This document shows, piece by piece, positions 16,221 through 25,562 of a DNA stretch of 62,390 nucleotides. Location: NCBI GenBank assembly GCA_016786465.1, contig JAEUWC010000028.1:1-62390 (forward strand), in the 5' to 3' direction. Made by a program: the position numbers and the translations under genes. Position 1 is the first letter of the stretch. Each line of letters opens with the position of its first letter. This DNA comes from Bdellovibrionales bacterium (GTDB taxonomy: Bacteria > Bdellovibrionota > UBA1018). A model generated the notes under the pieces. The model made no database searches, was not told the origin of the DNA, and was given only the letters and a program-made list of their open reading frames with translations.

Positions 16221-16258
16221 GCTATCCAGGCTAGCACGGGGAATGGCCCCCGGATGGC

Positions 16259-16297
16259 AAAAAAAAGCCCCAGTCAGGATCCCTGACCGGGGCTTTA
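16259..16297 (-). terminator. Intrinsic terminator for the gene at 16347-17417
   Basis: On the minus strand, AAAGCCCCGGTCAGG and CCTGACTGGGGCTTT form a long stem with one mismatch and a short loop, followed by eight T (the A-run at 16259-16266). It lies after the stop of the coiled-coil protein gene and before osmC. Confidence 0.92.
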
Positions 16298-16346
16298 GAT
16301 TTTTTACGGAACGAGCGCTTTCTGCCCGCCCTAAAGGCTTCCTTCT

Positions 16347-17417
16347 TTAGCGACGACCTGTTGGGCGACCGCTTGAAGAATCTCTGCAACCGCCGTTAAC
16401 CGACGTGTCCCAGAAAAGAAGGGCAGAAACCACTGCACCAGCTGCGGCACCGATTCCCAGCTTCGGAGCCAACTTGTGGTTGTCCGGAGCAGCTGCGATC
16501 AGGTCCGCTTCGCGTTCGTTGTATTCACGAACGTCAGCGTTGTATTCGTTCAGTTCCTGAGCCTTCAGATTCGCGACATAGACAGGATTCTGGTAGTTCT
16601 GCAATTCGTTTTGAACCATAGTGATGGTCGAATTGTTGTCCTGGATTTTGTCTTGAAGCTGCTGAATTTCGCGCAGCAACTGGTCTTTTCTGACAGGGTC
16701 AGAAGTGCCCAAAGCTTCACCGGTCTTGAAGATGATGTCGTTTGCGTACTGCTTGTTCTGTTCGTTCAAGCTTTCGATACGACGGCTTAGTTCCTGTGGC
16801 TTCTGGTCGATGCGATAGATGTCGTCGTTGTACTGCTTCAAAGCCTTGCGGCGCTTCTTGTTGAATTTGCGCTGAATGGCTGAAACTGGACGAGCCTTAA
16901 TTAAAGCAATAATGCCGACGGTGACTGCGGCTGCAGCCAATACCCATGCGGCAACGCGGCCAGCGCAACCCGTAATGGTCTGCTTGTCGCTTTTGTTGAT
17001 TTCGTCGGCGAACATCTTCATGACGTCTTCAGGCATTGCATCTTCGGTTTCTGCTTTTTTCGCAGCAGCCGAAAGCTTTGCCGAAAATTCCAAATACTTT
17101 TCGCGGGTCATGGTCGACTTCGCGTATTCTTTGAAATCACGCTGAGTCAAATTGGCTTCTGCCAAACCGTCGATAAAGCGGGTCACTGCCTGCTTCTTGT
17201 CGACGGACTTGTCGTTCTGAGCGTCGTTCAGAAGGCGAACGTGTTCAGCAATCGCTTGCTGAGCGGTTGGCTTCGTTCCAAGCGCGATTTTGGTGACTGG
17301 GGTTTCGCTGGTTTGAGCAAAAGCAATCGAGGTCTCTGACAGCATGGTCAAAGTCACGAGTGCCGCTACCGAGCGAAGGGCTAGGGAAGGCTGACGAATG
17401 GACTGGATCATTTTCAT
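16347..17417 (-). CDS. Exported coiled-coil protein with two hydrophobic segments
   Basis: A 356-residue protein with signal peptide ending near IAFAQ. It has a helical N-domain, a transmembrane segment (VAAWVLAAAAVTVGIIALI, about 157-175), a long charged coiled coil (about 185-300, LSRRIESLNEQNKQ and LLREIQQLQDKIQDNN), and a second Gly/Ala-rich hydrophobic stretch near the C-terminus (LGIGAAAGAVVSALLFW). It is monocistronic with its own terminator. The architecture suggests an envelope-spanning or structural role, but no family is recognised. Confidence 0.7.
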   Translation of the reverse strand: MKMIQSIRQPSLALRSVAALVTLTMLSETSIAFAQTSETPVTKIALGTKPTAQQAIAEHVRLLNDAQNDKSVDKKQAVTRFIDGLAEANLTQRDFKEYAKSTMTREKYLEFSAKLSAAAKKAETEDAMPEDVMKMFADEINKSDKQTITGCAGRVAAWVLAAAAVTVGIIALIKARPVSAIQRKFNKKRRKALKQYNDDIYRIDQKPQELSRRIESLNEQNKQYANDIIFKTGEALGTSDPVRKDQLLREIQQLQDKIQDNNSTITMVQNELQNYQNPVYVANLKAQELNEYNADVREYNEREADLIAAAPDNHKLAPKLGIGAAAGAVVSALLFWDTSVNGGCRDSSSGRPTGRR

Positions 17418-17521
17418 TCACTCCTGGGTTAAAAAGTAGTTGACCGTTTATAGCGGACATTACTACGTGGGGCAAGATAAATTTGACGCGTTTAGTCAAA
17501 TTTATCTAAATTTATAACTAT

Positions 17522-18766
17522 CTAATATTGTTCGCTTTTTCCTTTTTGGCGTTTCAGCTTCTTCAGCATCTTCGATTCGCAGCCCACAAATCGGCAGCGG
17601 ATCACGTTGCGAACGGCTTGTTCTTCGGCACCGACTTCACGGGCGGCCTTTTGAACCGCGTAAGTCAGATCATTGGCCACGTCACTGTCGCGATTCAGGT
17701 GGTTTAACGACCGAACCAGGGTCTGGGTTCCCTTTTCGCCTAGCTCTTGGTGGAAGTCCGTTAGAAGGGTGTAAACAAAGCTGCCGTGAGCAGCTACCGT
17801 CGAACCTTCTTCATCAAGCCCGTACATCAGCTGGGAACGGCTGTTCTTTGAACCGAATCCTTTGATGCGACTTTTTCCTCGGGCCATGATTTTGCTCAGG
17901 CCTGAAATCTCTCCGGCAAAAAAATTGGGAAAGCCTTCGGTGATCGGTGTCGAGCCCCGGTTTTCAAGCCATGGGGCCAGTGCGACATGTCCCATTTCAT
18001 GGTGAATCGCTTCAGGCACTAGCGCGCTGTCAAAGTAATAGGTTCTTTTAATGAACCGCGTGGACAATTCCATGATCGTCGGCATCGCGTTTGCGATTCC
18101 CAAAGAAAAAGCCATGCTGATCAAGTGGTCGACCGGATCAAAAGCACGAGCTTGGATACTTTGAACGACTTGGGTCAGGTCGTTGTACAAAAGGGATCCT
18201 GCCAGCATGGATCGGTACCAGCTGGAATTCAGCGAAGAAGCGACCTGGTGCGAATAGCTTTCGCTGGTCAATTTTTCCGCTTTCATAAACCAGATTTCAG
18301 AATTCCAAGGCTGGTCAATCATGATCAAGTTGGGATCCGAAGCGGCGATCGTGAAAGCGATGTTGCGAACGTCCCAAATGCTTTCGGGTTCGCGAAAATG
18401 GCGCGAATTAGAAAAATCCTTGTCCATTTCGATGCGAATCGTGGTCTGGCGTTTCAAATGTTGCGTCTTTTCCAAAACACGCATGAAGTAATCGCTGGCC
18501 AGGTGCAGATGATGGTAAACCGTCGCTGCCCGAAATTTCAGTTCAGGATCGCAATCCACCGAAATCGCGACTTCGTCCGTCGCCTTGACGATCTTGAATC
18601 GATCGCTTTCAAAGCGAAGTGGCTTCCCGGGTTCGGAGGTCTTCAGTTCCTTTAACGTGACCACTTCAACATCCAGTTTGCCCTTGGCCGTTCGGACCTG
18701 AACGGGGGTCTGGATTTCTGCTGCGTTTGCGACTGCCATCAGTCCCATCAATAAACTAACGAACAT
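17522..18766 (-). CDS. Secreted zinc metalloprotease-like protein (HEMGH gluzincin)
   Basis: A 414-residue protein with a short signal peptide (AVANAAE). The motif EAIHHEMGHVAL is an HExxH zinc site, and about 18 residues later ITEGFPNFFAG supplies a candidate third zinc ligand Glu, as in gluzincins. The C-terminus is basic, with two Cys (RCRFVGCES). It overlaps the upstream coiled-coil gene by 11 bp, so the pair is probably cotranscribed. Peptidase family and substrate cannot be assigned. Confidence 0.75.
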   Translation of the reverse strand: MFVSLLMGLMAVANAAEIQTPVQVRTAKGKLDVEVVTLKELKTSEPGKPLRFESDRFKIVKATDEVAISVDCDPELKFRAATVYHHLHLASDYFMRVLEKTQHLKRQTTIRIEMDKDFSNSRHFREPESIWDVRNIAFTIAASDPNLIMIDQPWNSEIWFMKAEKLTSESYSHQVASSLNSSWYRSMLAGSLLYNDLTQVVQSIQARAFDPVDHLISMAFSLGIANAMPTIMELSTRFIKRTYYFDSALVPEAIHHEMGHVALAPWLENRGSTPITEGFPNFFAGEISGLSKIMARGKSRIKGFGSKNSRSQLMYGLDEEGSTVAAHGSFVYTLLTDFHQELGEKGTQTLVRSLNHLNRDSDVANDLTYAVQKAAREVGAEEQAVRNVIRCRFVGCESKMLKKLKRQKGKSEQY

Positions 18767-20339
18767 AACGAATCCGATCTGCTTCCGCTTTACGGGCCTT
18801 CTTCATGCCTTGGTACGACTGCCAAAGAAGGGTCCCAATGGTCATGTAGGGCGCCGTCGCTGGGGTCGTCATCAGGATCATTTTTCCAAGATTCAACCCA
18901 AGGCTTCCGGCCTTCTGAAGCTGGGTCACATGGGTTTCCTGCATTCCTTCAAAGGTCACCATTTTTAACAGGGTTGATGAAGGCAGGTCGCCACGAAGGG
19001 CAACTGCACCCAAAATATCGCCCAGATCAGGGGTCTGGCCGCCGAATTCGCGTCCCATCCGAACCAAATTTGCTTGGATGTAATTCATGGTCAGCGAATC
19101 AGCATCGGCAGGGGTCAGATGAACCACGGTCTTGTTCTTGGCGACGGCTGCTTCTTGTACCGCAATGACTTCGTCCAGATCTTCGATTTGGTCGCGTAGG
19201 TCGGCCATTGCCGCTAGGTCTTTCGGGTCAGCTGATGCCAGCTGTTTAAGAAGCTCTTGGCGGCTCTTTCTTGAATCCTGAACAGCGACTTCAGAATTCG
19301 AAGCGGCCAGTTCGGCGCGTTTCAAGTCCAGTTCGTGAATCTTTTCGGCCAAAAGCTGCTGAGCTTCCGAAATCTGATCCGGCTGGGCGGCCAGTGCTTC
19401 ATCAGGGTCTTCGTCATTTTCAGTTTCGTCGGAATCTTCCTGGTCCTGCGATTCCGCCTGCTGGGCTTCCTTTTCTTCCAGGGCCAAAAGCAGTTCGCTG
19501 GTCATGTCTTCGACTTCCAATTCCAAATAGCGAATGTCCATCATCAGCTGTTTGAAATCTTCGCGATAATAAACGACTTCCGTTTTCAGCGACTTCATCA
19601 TTTGGTCGGCTTGCAAGGTTAGCCTAGACAGCGCTTCGATCTGAGCGCGGTTAAAGCGAGCTAACATTGAAGCTTCCAGGGGGACTCGTCCCGCACCATC
19701 GATTTTCCGCGGATATGCCTTTTTAAAAACCGCGGTCAATTCTGGAGCGATTTCAGCTTCAGCACCCGCGCTTAAGCGCTGCTGCCGGAATTCTTCTTTC
19801 GCGTTCAGGTACGCCATCATTCCGGGCATTGGGGCTTTACCTTTACGCAGAATTCGCGACATGCGGCGCTGAGCTCTGTTCGCGCGACGCTCGGTTTGTT
19901 TGAGGGTCGGTTCGCGACGCTTCTTTGGCTGCGCAATGCTGAATTCGCCTTGGTCCATGCGGAAGCTTTTCTTTTGGCGCAAAATCCCTTGGCGGATGAC
20001 AGGGTCCGAAATCCCGCGTCTTTCGGCCTGAATCATTAGTTTCTTCATTTTTTTGCGCATGCAGTTCGCAGCTTGGTTGGGGCGATTCAAAAGTTTCGAA
20101 TCATTGCACCAACCCGCTTTTTCAATCAAAGATGTAGAAAGGGAACTGAGCCAATCCGAAAGTGTGGCTTCGGCATCGACGCCTTGAAGTTGGATGTGAT
20201 CCTGTAGAATTTGGAACTCTGCTTCTGAAAAACTTTCGGTTGAAGCGATGCTTGGGGCGCTTGCAAAAGTCATCAATGCGACCAGCCAAAGCTTGGATGG
20301 GGTCCGGTTTAGACGCTGATATCGGTTTTTAAGCTTCAT
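18756..20339 (-). CDS. Large exported coiled-coil protein
   Basis: A 527-residue protein with signal peptide ending near SIASTES. It has a basic region with many Arg/Lys (residues about 130-180), then long heptad-rich helices. An extremely acidic stretch (about 293-318, EDSDETENDEDPDEAL) separates two coiled-coil parts. Near the C-terminus a hydrophobic segment (LGLNLGKMILMTTPATAPYMTIG) could insert in a membrane. It is cotranscribed with the secreted metalloprotease-like gene (11-bp overlap). Function unknown. Confidence 0.7.
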   Translation of the reverse strand: MKLKNRYQRLNRTPSKLWLVALMTFASAPSIASTESFSEAEFQILQDHIQLQGVDAEATLSDWLSSLSTSLIEKAGWCNDSKLLNRPNQAANCMRKKMKKLMIQAERRGISDPVIRQGILRQKKSFRMDQGEFSIAQPKKRREPTLKQTERRANRAQRRMSRILRKGKAPMPGMMAYLNAKEEFRQQRLSAGAEAEIAPELTAVFKKAYPRKIDGAGRVPLEASMLARFNRAQIEALSRLTLQADQMMKSLKTEVVYYREDFKQLMMDIRYLELEVEDMTSELLLALEEKEAQQAESQDQEDSDETENDEDPDEALAAQPDQISEAQQLLAEKIHELDLKRAELAASNSEVAVQDSRKSRQELLKQLASADPKDLAAMADLRDQIEDLDEVIAVQEAAVAKNKTVVHLTPADADSLTMNYIQANLVRMGREFGGQTPDLGDILGAVALRGDLPSSTLLKMVTFEGMQETHVTQLQKAGSLGLNLGKMILMTTPATAPYMTIGTLLWQSYQGMKKARKAEADRIRYVR

Positions 20340-20850
20340 TTTCTGGTCCGTTTGGGTCGGGTTTAGTGGTCGCTCTATAAGGTCGGGGCCGAGGGAATAT
20401 AGGGGGACCCTGTAAATAATTCAAGACCAAAATAGTCAGGTATTAGAAAAATTTCACGGTCCCCGTTCAGATTCTCGGAAATTATTTCAAGCCCAGGGAA
20501 TGAAAGGGGAAAAGGTTCCTAACCCCGCTGTGGGCACGGATCTAGGGGGAATCGCGCGCCCAGGGCTCAGGAAGGGTCCATAAAACAGTACTTGAGTAAT
20601 TTGGTTGTGAAGCTGCGGGTAATTTCGACTCATTTTGTGAGAATTTTTAACTTAATTTAAGTTCAGAAGGATTCGCCTTCAGAGTTCTTAAGTATTGTAT
20701 TCATTCATTATTTAATGTGCCGTTCCGGCTCAGGGCGCTGGCGGTGTGCTTCATCCGACAGAAAAAGTTTTTTGGGGGGTTGTATTTTTGACGCGCTGAG
20801 GTATTTTACAGGGCGTCAAAAACCAAACTCTTTTACGAGAGGAAAGAAAA
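20340..20850. other. Long intergenic leader before the gliding-type operon
   Basis: 511 bases between divergent genes, richer in A/T toward the operon. No convincing ORF or RNA gene is seen. It contains an imperfect repeat around 20660-20690, a perfect inverted repeat at 20785-20822 and an AGAGGAAAG ribosome-binding site just before the first ATG. Promoters for both directions must lie here, but I cannot pick a -10/-35 pair with confidence. Confidence 0.6.
20785..20822 (+). promoter_or_regulatory. Perfect inverted repeat in the operon leader
   Basis: TTTTTGACGC (20785-20794) is the exact reverse complement of GCGTCAAAAA (20813-20822), with an 18-base spacer. It ends 28 bases before the first start codon. 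It could be an operator for a dimeric regulator or a 5'-UTR hairpin. It lacks a terminal T-run, so simple termination is unlikely. Confidence 0.5.
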
Positions 20851-21555
20851 ATGCAGTCGATTCTAGAGCACTTCCGCGAAGGCGGACTTTTCATGTACCC
20901 CATTTTGGCAATCGGTTTGTTTACGATTGCTCTGGTTTGGGAGCGGTATCAATCGCTCTACAAAAAAACCAAAAACCTTCCGGCTGACTTTCGCGAGAAA
21001 GTTCGCCAGAGCATCGCTCGCCACGATTACCACTCGGCAAATACGTACGCTTCGTCGATCTCTTCGACGAACGGCACGGGCCGCGTGATCTCGGCAGGTC
21101 TTCACTCCCGCATCAACTCGGGCGGTTCAGAAGAATTGCAAGCGCGCATGGACGAAACGTTGGCCACCGAAATTTCTTCGTTGGATCGCAGCGTCGGCTT
21201 CCTGGCGATGTTCGGAAACGTCTCGACCCTTTTGGGTCTTCTTGGAACCATCTCTGGGATGATTTCGTCGTTCGCCGCTGTTGCGAACGCAAGTCCTAGC
21301 GAACGTGCAACCATGCTTTCGAAAGGTATTTCGGAAGCCATGAACTGTACGGCATTCGGTCTGATCGTCGCAATTCCTGCGCTGGTTGCTTACGCAATCT
21401 TCCAGAATCGCACCGACCGTTTGGTTTCTGAAATGACTGAAAACACCACCAAGATTTACCACGACATGGTTTTCTTGGCGGACGTTGAAAGCATTTCTGC
21501 TTCAAGCGCTAAGTCCGGTTCGAAGTCTGCATCGGCTCCATCTATTAGTCAGTAG
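20851..21555 (+). CDS. MotA/TolQ/ExbB-family proton channel subunit (AglR-like)
   Basis: A 234-residue proton-channel subunit with three membrane segments: MYPILAIGLFTIALVW near the N-terminus, then LAMFGNVSTLLGLLGTISGMISSF, then NCTAFGLIVAIPALVAYAIF. The last two carry the conserved Gly/Thr/Pro pattern of TolQ/ExbB/MotA pore helices. It is followed by two TolR-like genes, matching the AglR-AglQ-AglS order of Myxococcus gliding stators. It heads a long operon after a 511-bp leader and has AGAGGAAAG as RBS. It probably converts proton flow into motion of the envelope machinery encoded downstream. Confidence 0.88.
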   Translation: MQSILEHFREGGLFMYPILAIGLFTIALVWERYQSLYKKTKNLPADFREKVRQSIARHDYHSANTYASSISSTNGTGRVISAGLHSRINSGGSEELQARMDETLATEISSLDRSVGFLAMFGNVSTLLGLLGTISGMISSFAAVANASPSERATMLSKGISEAMNCTAFGLIVAIPALVAYAIFQNRTDRLVSEMTENTTKIYHDMVFLADVESISASSAKSGSKSASAPSISQ

Positions 21556-21588
21556 TAAGTCTCTGATTCAGGAATAGTGAGGTAATCC

Positions 21589-22071
21589 ATGGGTGTTTCA
21601 ATGCCAACAGGCGGCGGCGGTGGCCGTAAAAAGTCTCTCGACGCCGAACTCAATCTAGTCCCATTTATCGACCTTCTCTCGATGTGTATCTGCTTCTTGC
21701 TGATCACAGCGGTGTGGATCGAAGTGGGCTCGATGCAAGTGAAGCAGAGTCATGGAACCGAAGGAGCCGCTCAAGCTAAGAGCGATCTAGAACTCGACGT
21801 GAAGATGACTGGTCCTGGTGCTGTTCAAATTGCGGTGAAGAAAGGTGGCAAGTCCATCCGTTCAATCACTGTTAAGGAGAGCGCGCCGGACCAGTTCGTC
21901 TCAAAGTTGGACACACAGCTGAAGCAGGTCACCGGAATGGGACCTGTAACTGCAGCGATGGTGTCGCCAGCAAAAGGTACGTCTTACGGCGACTTGGTTC
22001 AGATCATGGACGTGCTTCGTAGAAACAAAATCTCGAACCTAGGCGTTGTGCCTGTGAGGGATGCAACATGA
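21589..22071 (+). CDS. ExbD/TolR-family stator subunit (AglQ/AglS-like), first copy
   Basis: A 160-residue single-pass protein. A Gly/Lys-rich cytoplasmic N-terminus is followed by LNLVPFIDLLSMCICFLLITAVW, whose Asp is the proton-carrying residue conserved in TolR/ExbD/MotB. A periplasmic domain follows. It overlaps the next gene by 4 bp (ATGA). An alternative ATG lies at 21601. With the channel protein upstream it should form the ion-driven stator. Confidence 0.85.
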   Translation: MGVSMPTGGGGGRKKSLDAELNLVPFIDLLSMCICFLLITAVWIEVGSMQVKQSHGTEGAAQAKSDLELDVKMTGPGAVQIAVKKGGKSIRSITVKESAPDQFVSKLDTQLKQVTGMGPVTAAMVSPAKGTSYGDLVQIMDVLRRNKISNLGVVPVRDAT

Positions 22072-22595
22072 GCTTGAATACAGCCCATTTTGGCGCAGGT
22101 ACTTTCAACAAGCGGCTAGTCGCACGTAAACATCGTCGCGGCGGCGGCAAGAAGAACTTGATGGCTTCGCTGAGCTTGACCTCGATGGTCGACATGTTCA
22201 GCTTGCTGGTCATCTTCCTTCTTCAAACCTTTTCAACGTCTCCAGAACTTTTGGCCATCACCAAGGGTGTGGAACTTCCAACCGCTCGCACGGGCTTGGA
22301 AATCAAAGACGCTCCAGTTCTGTCGATTACCCAGGAACTGATTTATTTGGACCAAAAAGAAATCGGAAAGACTGCGGATCTGATGAAGAACCCAGAACCT
22401 TTGATGGACAAGTTGGCCGAGCTTCGCAAGCAGTGGGTTCAGTCCCATCCAGGCGAAGCCTTCAAGGGCGAAATCAACCTTCAAGCTCACCGGGATCTTC
22501 CTGGAACCTGGATTTCGCAAATCATGGGCATGTTGCCTAGCCAACACTACGGTTCAATTAGCTTGGCCGTCGTAGGTGGATCTTCAGGCGGGTAA
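22068..22595 (+). CDS. ExbD/TolR-family stator subunit (AglQ/AglS-like), second copy
   Basis: A 175-residue single-pass protein with a basic N-terminus (LVARKHRRGGGKKN). The helix LTSMVDMFSLLVIFLLQTF carries the conserved Asp, and a periplasmic domain follows. Having two different TolR-like subunits next to one TolQ-like subunit is a feature of the Agl gliding stator, and sets this operon apart from a plain Tol-Pal or ExbBD system. Start shared with the previous stop. Confidence 0.85.
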   Translation: MSLNTAHFGAGTFNKRLVARKHRRGGGKKNLMASLSLTSMVDMFSLLVIFLLQTFSTSPELLAITKGVELPTARTGLEIKDAPVLSITQELIYLDQKEIGKTADLMKNPEPLMDKLAELRKQWVQSHPGEAFKGEINLQAHRDLPGTWISQIMGMLPSQHYGSISLAVVGGSSGG

Positions 22596-22620
22596 GCGAT
22601 TTCAGGAACGAATCATGACC

Positions 22621-22645
22621 AGGGCGGCCGAAGGCGGCCCGAGAT
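22621..22645 (+). repeat. Intercistronic hairpin element, copy 1
   Basis: A 25-base element starting AGGGCGGCCGAAGGCGGCCC. It folds as a stem with one internal G-G mismatch and a GAA loop closed by C-G, followed by GAGAT. A second copy lies at 25563-25587, after the next gene, with 22 of 25 bases identical. The pair C22628-G22634 here is replaced there by G-C, a compensatory change. Confidence 0.7.
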
Positions 22646-22668
22646 CGAAAGAAACTTGGGAAACGAAA

Positions 22669-25560
22669 ATGACTCAGAAAAATAGAACAACTTGGATTCT
22701 AGCAAACGCAGTTTCAGTCGCCCTTTCGGTGGCTTCTTCGACCGCTTTTGCAGCAGGGTCGTATTCTAGTGCTACTTTGATCCGTGAAGTTGACGGACTT
22801 CGTAACTCGCTTCCAATGAAGGATCCAGGCCGCGCGCAGCTGACCCTGCGTTTGGCGGACCTTTACTTCGATTATCAGGCCGAATTGTTCCGCGACGCGG
22901 GTGGCGACCCTAGTGATACGAAAGTCCGGCGCGCACGCCAGGACGCAGTTCGTATGTATGAAGAAGCACTTTCCGGAAATAACGGGATGATGCCAAAACC
23001 TTCGTACGCAGTTGAAACCAAGATCAAGTTTCAATTGGGACGTTTGCATTCCGACTTAGGTCAGACCGACAAGGCCATGACCATCTTTAAAGAATTGGCT
23101 CAGAAAGCCGACTTCCCTGAACTTCAGCGCGAATCGCTTTTGCGTATGGCGGAAAACGCTGAAAGCTCGGGTCGTTTCGAAGAAGCTGCCAAGCTTTTCG
23201 GAACGGTCGCCCAGATTTGCTCGGGCGGCGACGTTTGCGTTTACACCCGCTATCGTATGGCGTGGGCAAAGAATCGCGGCGGCGACGTCGCTGGCGCAAT
23301 CACTGAAATGAAGACCGCCCTTTATGATTCCAAGGGCCAGATCCGTGAAGAATCGCTTCGCGACCTGGTTCAGTTCATGGGTTCGGCACCTGCCCAAGCA
23401 CAAGAAGAAATGGTTTGGTTGGAACAGTTCGCGGGCAAGCATCACCGCATGAGCCTGATGGACGATTTGGCCGCTTCGTACTTTTCGGCCGGCAACAAGA
23501 CCCAGGGCACCCAGGTTCTTGAATTGCTTTACAGCCGCAAGCCAACCCTGGCTAAACGCGTGAAGTTGATGGAAGAAAACTACGGCGTGCGTAAGTGGGA
23601 TCGCTTCGTAAGCTTGCTTGAAGACACCGTCGGCGGTGAACTTCCAAGCGGACCCGATGCAGCCAAGGAAACGGCCGAAATCGAAGGCGTTCTTCGCCGT
23701 CTTTCGGTTCAGTTGGACGCTGAACGTAAAACACAGGCCGACAAGATTCCAATGTTCTTGAAGACGGTCGACTTCTACTTGGGGCTTTTCCCAAAGAGCA
23801 CGATTCGATCCCAGATGATCGACGGCTGGATCGCAGCTGAAACGAATCAAGAAAAGAAGATTGCTCGTTTAGCGTTGTGGATTAATGACTCGAACACACA
23901 AGGCAAAGAACTGATTCGCCTGCGTGAAATGCGCGCTTCGATCGCCCAGAAGGCAAAGAACCACGCCATTATCGCAGAAGAAATGAGCGCCTTAGCTTTG
24001 ATCGCAGCAACGCCTGCGAAGAAGCGCGAGTACCAGTACTTGGCCGCTCGTGCTCAGTACGAATTGAAGAACCTGGATCAGGCGATGCCGACTTTCGAAG
24101 CTTTGAGCGATCGAAACAGCTTTGGTAACGAACCCGATCAGTGGGCGATTCAAAGTAAGAACTTGGTTTTGGATATCCTGAACCAAAAGAAGGACTTCGC
24201 GAAAATCTTGGCTAGCGCCGAACAATGGACAAACGATCCGATCTTGAAGCGTAATGCCAAGCTTCGCGACGAATTGGCAGACATTCAAAAGATCGCTGAT
24301 CAGGCGAAGTTTGAATTGGCTGGAATCAATCGCGGCGTTGAAGGCCTGAAGACTTTCATGGACTTCTGTAAAACCGGACAGTTCACGCCTAAGTCTTGCG
24401 AAAATGCTAAGATCCTTTCGATCGAAACCAAGTCACAGGGCGACCTGATCGCAGTTCTTGAAAAGCAAGGCAACGAAACCGACTTGGCTGCTGAATACGA
24501 AGCTTCAGGATACTTCCTGAAAGCCGCCAAGCTTCAAGAGAAGCTTTTGGCTGGCAAGGATTGGACGCTGAAAAATGCTTTGCGTGTCGCACTTCTTTAT
24601 GAGCTGGGCGGCGATATGCGCGAAAGCCGCAGAATCGTCGAATCATTGACCAGTTCGAAAGGCGCGTCGATCACCAAGAACTGGTCTGAACAAGAACAGC
24701 TTTTGGTCTATCACACGCTACGCGATCAAAAGATGTTGAATGCCGGAAGCCTGAACATGGCTTGGACGACCAAGAATCGTCTGATGTTGGCTGAAGAACT
24801 GGAAGAAAAAGGCCAGGGCTCGAAGCTGACGAAAGAAGTGATCTTGTCTGCCGCCGAAACCTCGGGACCCGCATGGGCACGTTACGTTTTGGAAGAAGGT
24901 CGTGCGTTGGATGCAGAACAGCGCAAGATCGGCTTCTACGGTAAGAACGGTCAGAAGAAGTTCGACCAGCGCTTGAAGGCGATTGCAGCACTGAACAAGT
25001 ATGCTGAAAAGCGCCTGCCTGGTTCGGATGCCAAGACCCGCGTCGAATTGGCAGGAATTTGCACCGAAGCTTACCAAGGACTTTCTGACGAAATCTTGAA
25101 CAGCCCGATTCCCCAGGGTTTGCCTGAAGAAGCAGTGGTTCAGATCAAGGCTTCGTTGGATCAGATGGCTCTTCCATTCGTGGATCAGACCGGCAAGTAC
25201 CGCCAGGTCGTGATGGCGGAATGGGCAAAAGTCACCGACGAAAAAGATCGCCAAGATCTTTTGAAGCGTGTTTCGAAACTGGCAGCCTGGACCGGATCGG
25301 CTTCTGGAAACGATCTGGTCGTGACCAGCCAAGCGTCGGCACAGCCAACTGCCATTGCAAAGGCAACGCATTCGGTTTCCGACCAGGGAATCTTGGGTAT
25401 GGCAACTTCGAACGCTGGCGGCACCAACGCTCAGATCGAACGGTTGCACTCGAACCCGCAAGATCGGGACGCTTTGCAAGCTTTGAAAGAATACTACGCA
25501 AGCAAGCAGCAACCTCGCTTGAGCGCGTACTTTGAAGGTCGTTTAAGGGATTTGAAATGA
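22669..25560 (+). CDS. Large periplasmic TPR protein of the gliding-type operon
   Basis: About 963 residues with signal peptide ending near STAFAAGS. Helical repeats with TPR spacing run through most of the chain, for example TKIKFQLGRLHSDLGQTDKAMTIFKELA-type units near residues 90-180 and again around 470-650. Start 22669 gives a normal signal peptide; ATGs at 22576 or 22615 would put more than 15 residues in front of it. It resembles in place and kind the large TPR proteins GltD/GltE of Myxococcus (inference by architecture and neighbours). It probably scaffolds the periplasmic part of the machine. It is flanked on both sides by the same small hairpin element. Confidence 0.82.
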   Translation: MTQKNRTTWILANAVSVALSVASSTAFAAGSYSSATLIREVDGLRNSLPMKDPGRAQLTLRLADLYFDYQAELFRDAGGDPSDTKVRRARQDAVRMYEEALSGNNGMMPKPSYAVETKIKFQLGRLHSDLGQTDKAMTIFKELAQKADFPELQRESLLRMAENAESSGRFEEAAKLFGTVAQICSGGDVCVYTRYRMAWAKNRGGDVAGAITEMKTALYDSKGQIREESLRDLVQFMGSAPAQAQEEMVWLEQFAGKHHRMSLMDDLAASYFSAGNKTQGTQVLELLYSRKPTLAKRVKLMEENYGVRKWDRFVSLLEDTVGGELPSGPDAAKETAEIEGVLRRLSVQLDAERKTQADKIPMFLKTVDFYLGLFPKSTIRSQMIDGWIAAETNQEKKIARLALWINDSNTQGKELIRLREMRASIAQKAKNHAIIAEEMSALALIAATPAKKREYQYLAARAQYELKNLDQAMPTFEALSDRNSFGNEPDQWAIQSKNLVLDILNQKKDFAKILASAEQWTNDPILKRNAKLRDELADIQKIADQAKFELAGINRGVEGLKTFMDFCKTGQFTPKSCENAKILSIETKSQGDLIAVLEKQGNETDLAAEYEASGYFLKAAKLQEKLLAGKDWTLKNALRVALLYELGGDMRESRRIVESLTSSKGASITKNWSEQEQLLVYHTLRDQKMLNAGSLNMAWTTKNRLMLAEELEEKGQGSKLTKEVILSAAETSGPAWARYVLEEGRALDAEQRKIGFYGKNGQKKFDQRLKAIAALNKYAEKRLPGSDAKTRVELAGICTEAYQGLSDEILNSPIPQGLPEEAVVQIKASLDQMALPFVDQTGKYRQVVMAEWAKVTDEKDRQDLLKRVSKLAAWTGSASGNDLVVTSQASAQPTAIAKATHSVSDQGILGMATSNAGGTNAQIERLHSNPQDRDALQALKEYYASKQQPRLSAYFEGRLRDLK

Positions 25561-25562
25561 TC

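Noticed and set aside
23056-23850. 264-codon antisense ORF inside the large TPR gene
   Set aside because: Strong third-position bias of the sense gene leaves the antisense frame open; no signal, RBS or family features.
24718-25512. Another 264-codon antisense ORF in the same gene
   Set aside because: Same cause; Cys/Arg/Ser-rich random-like composition.
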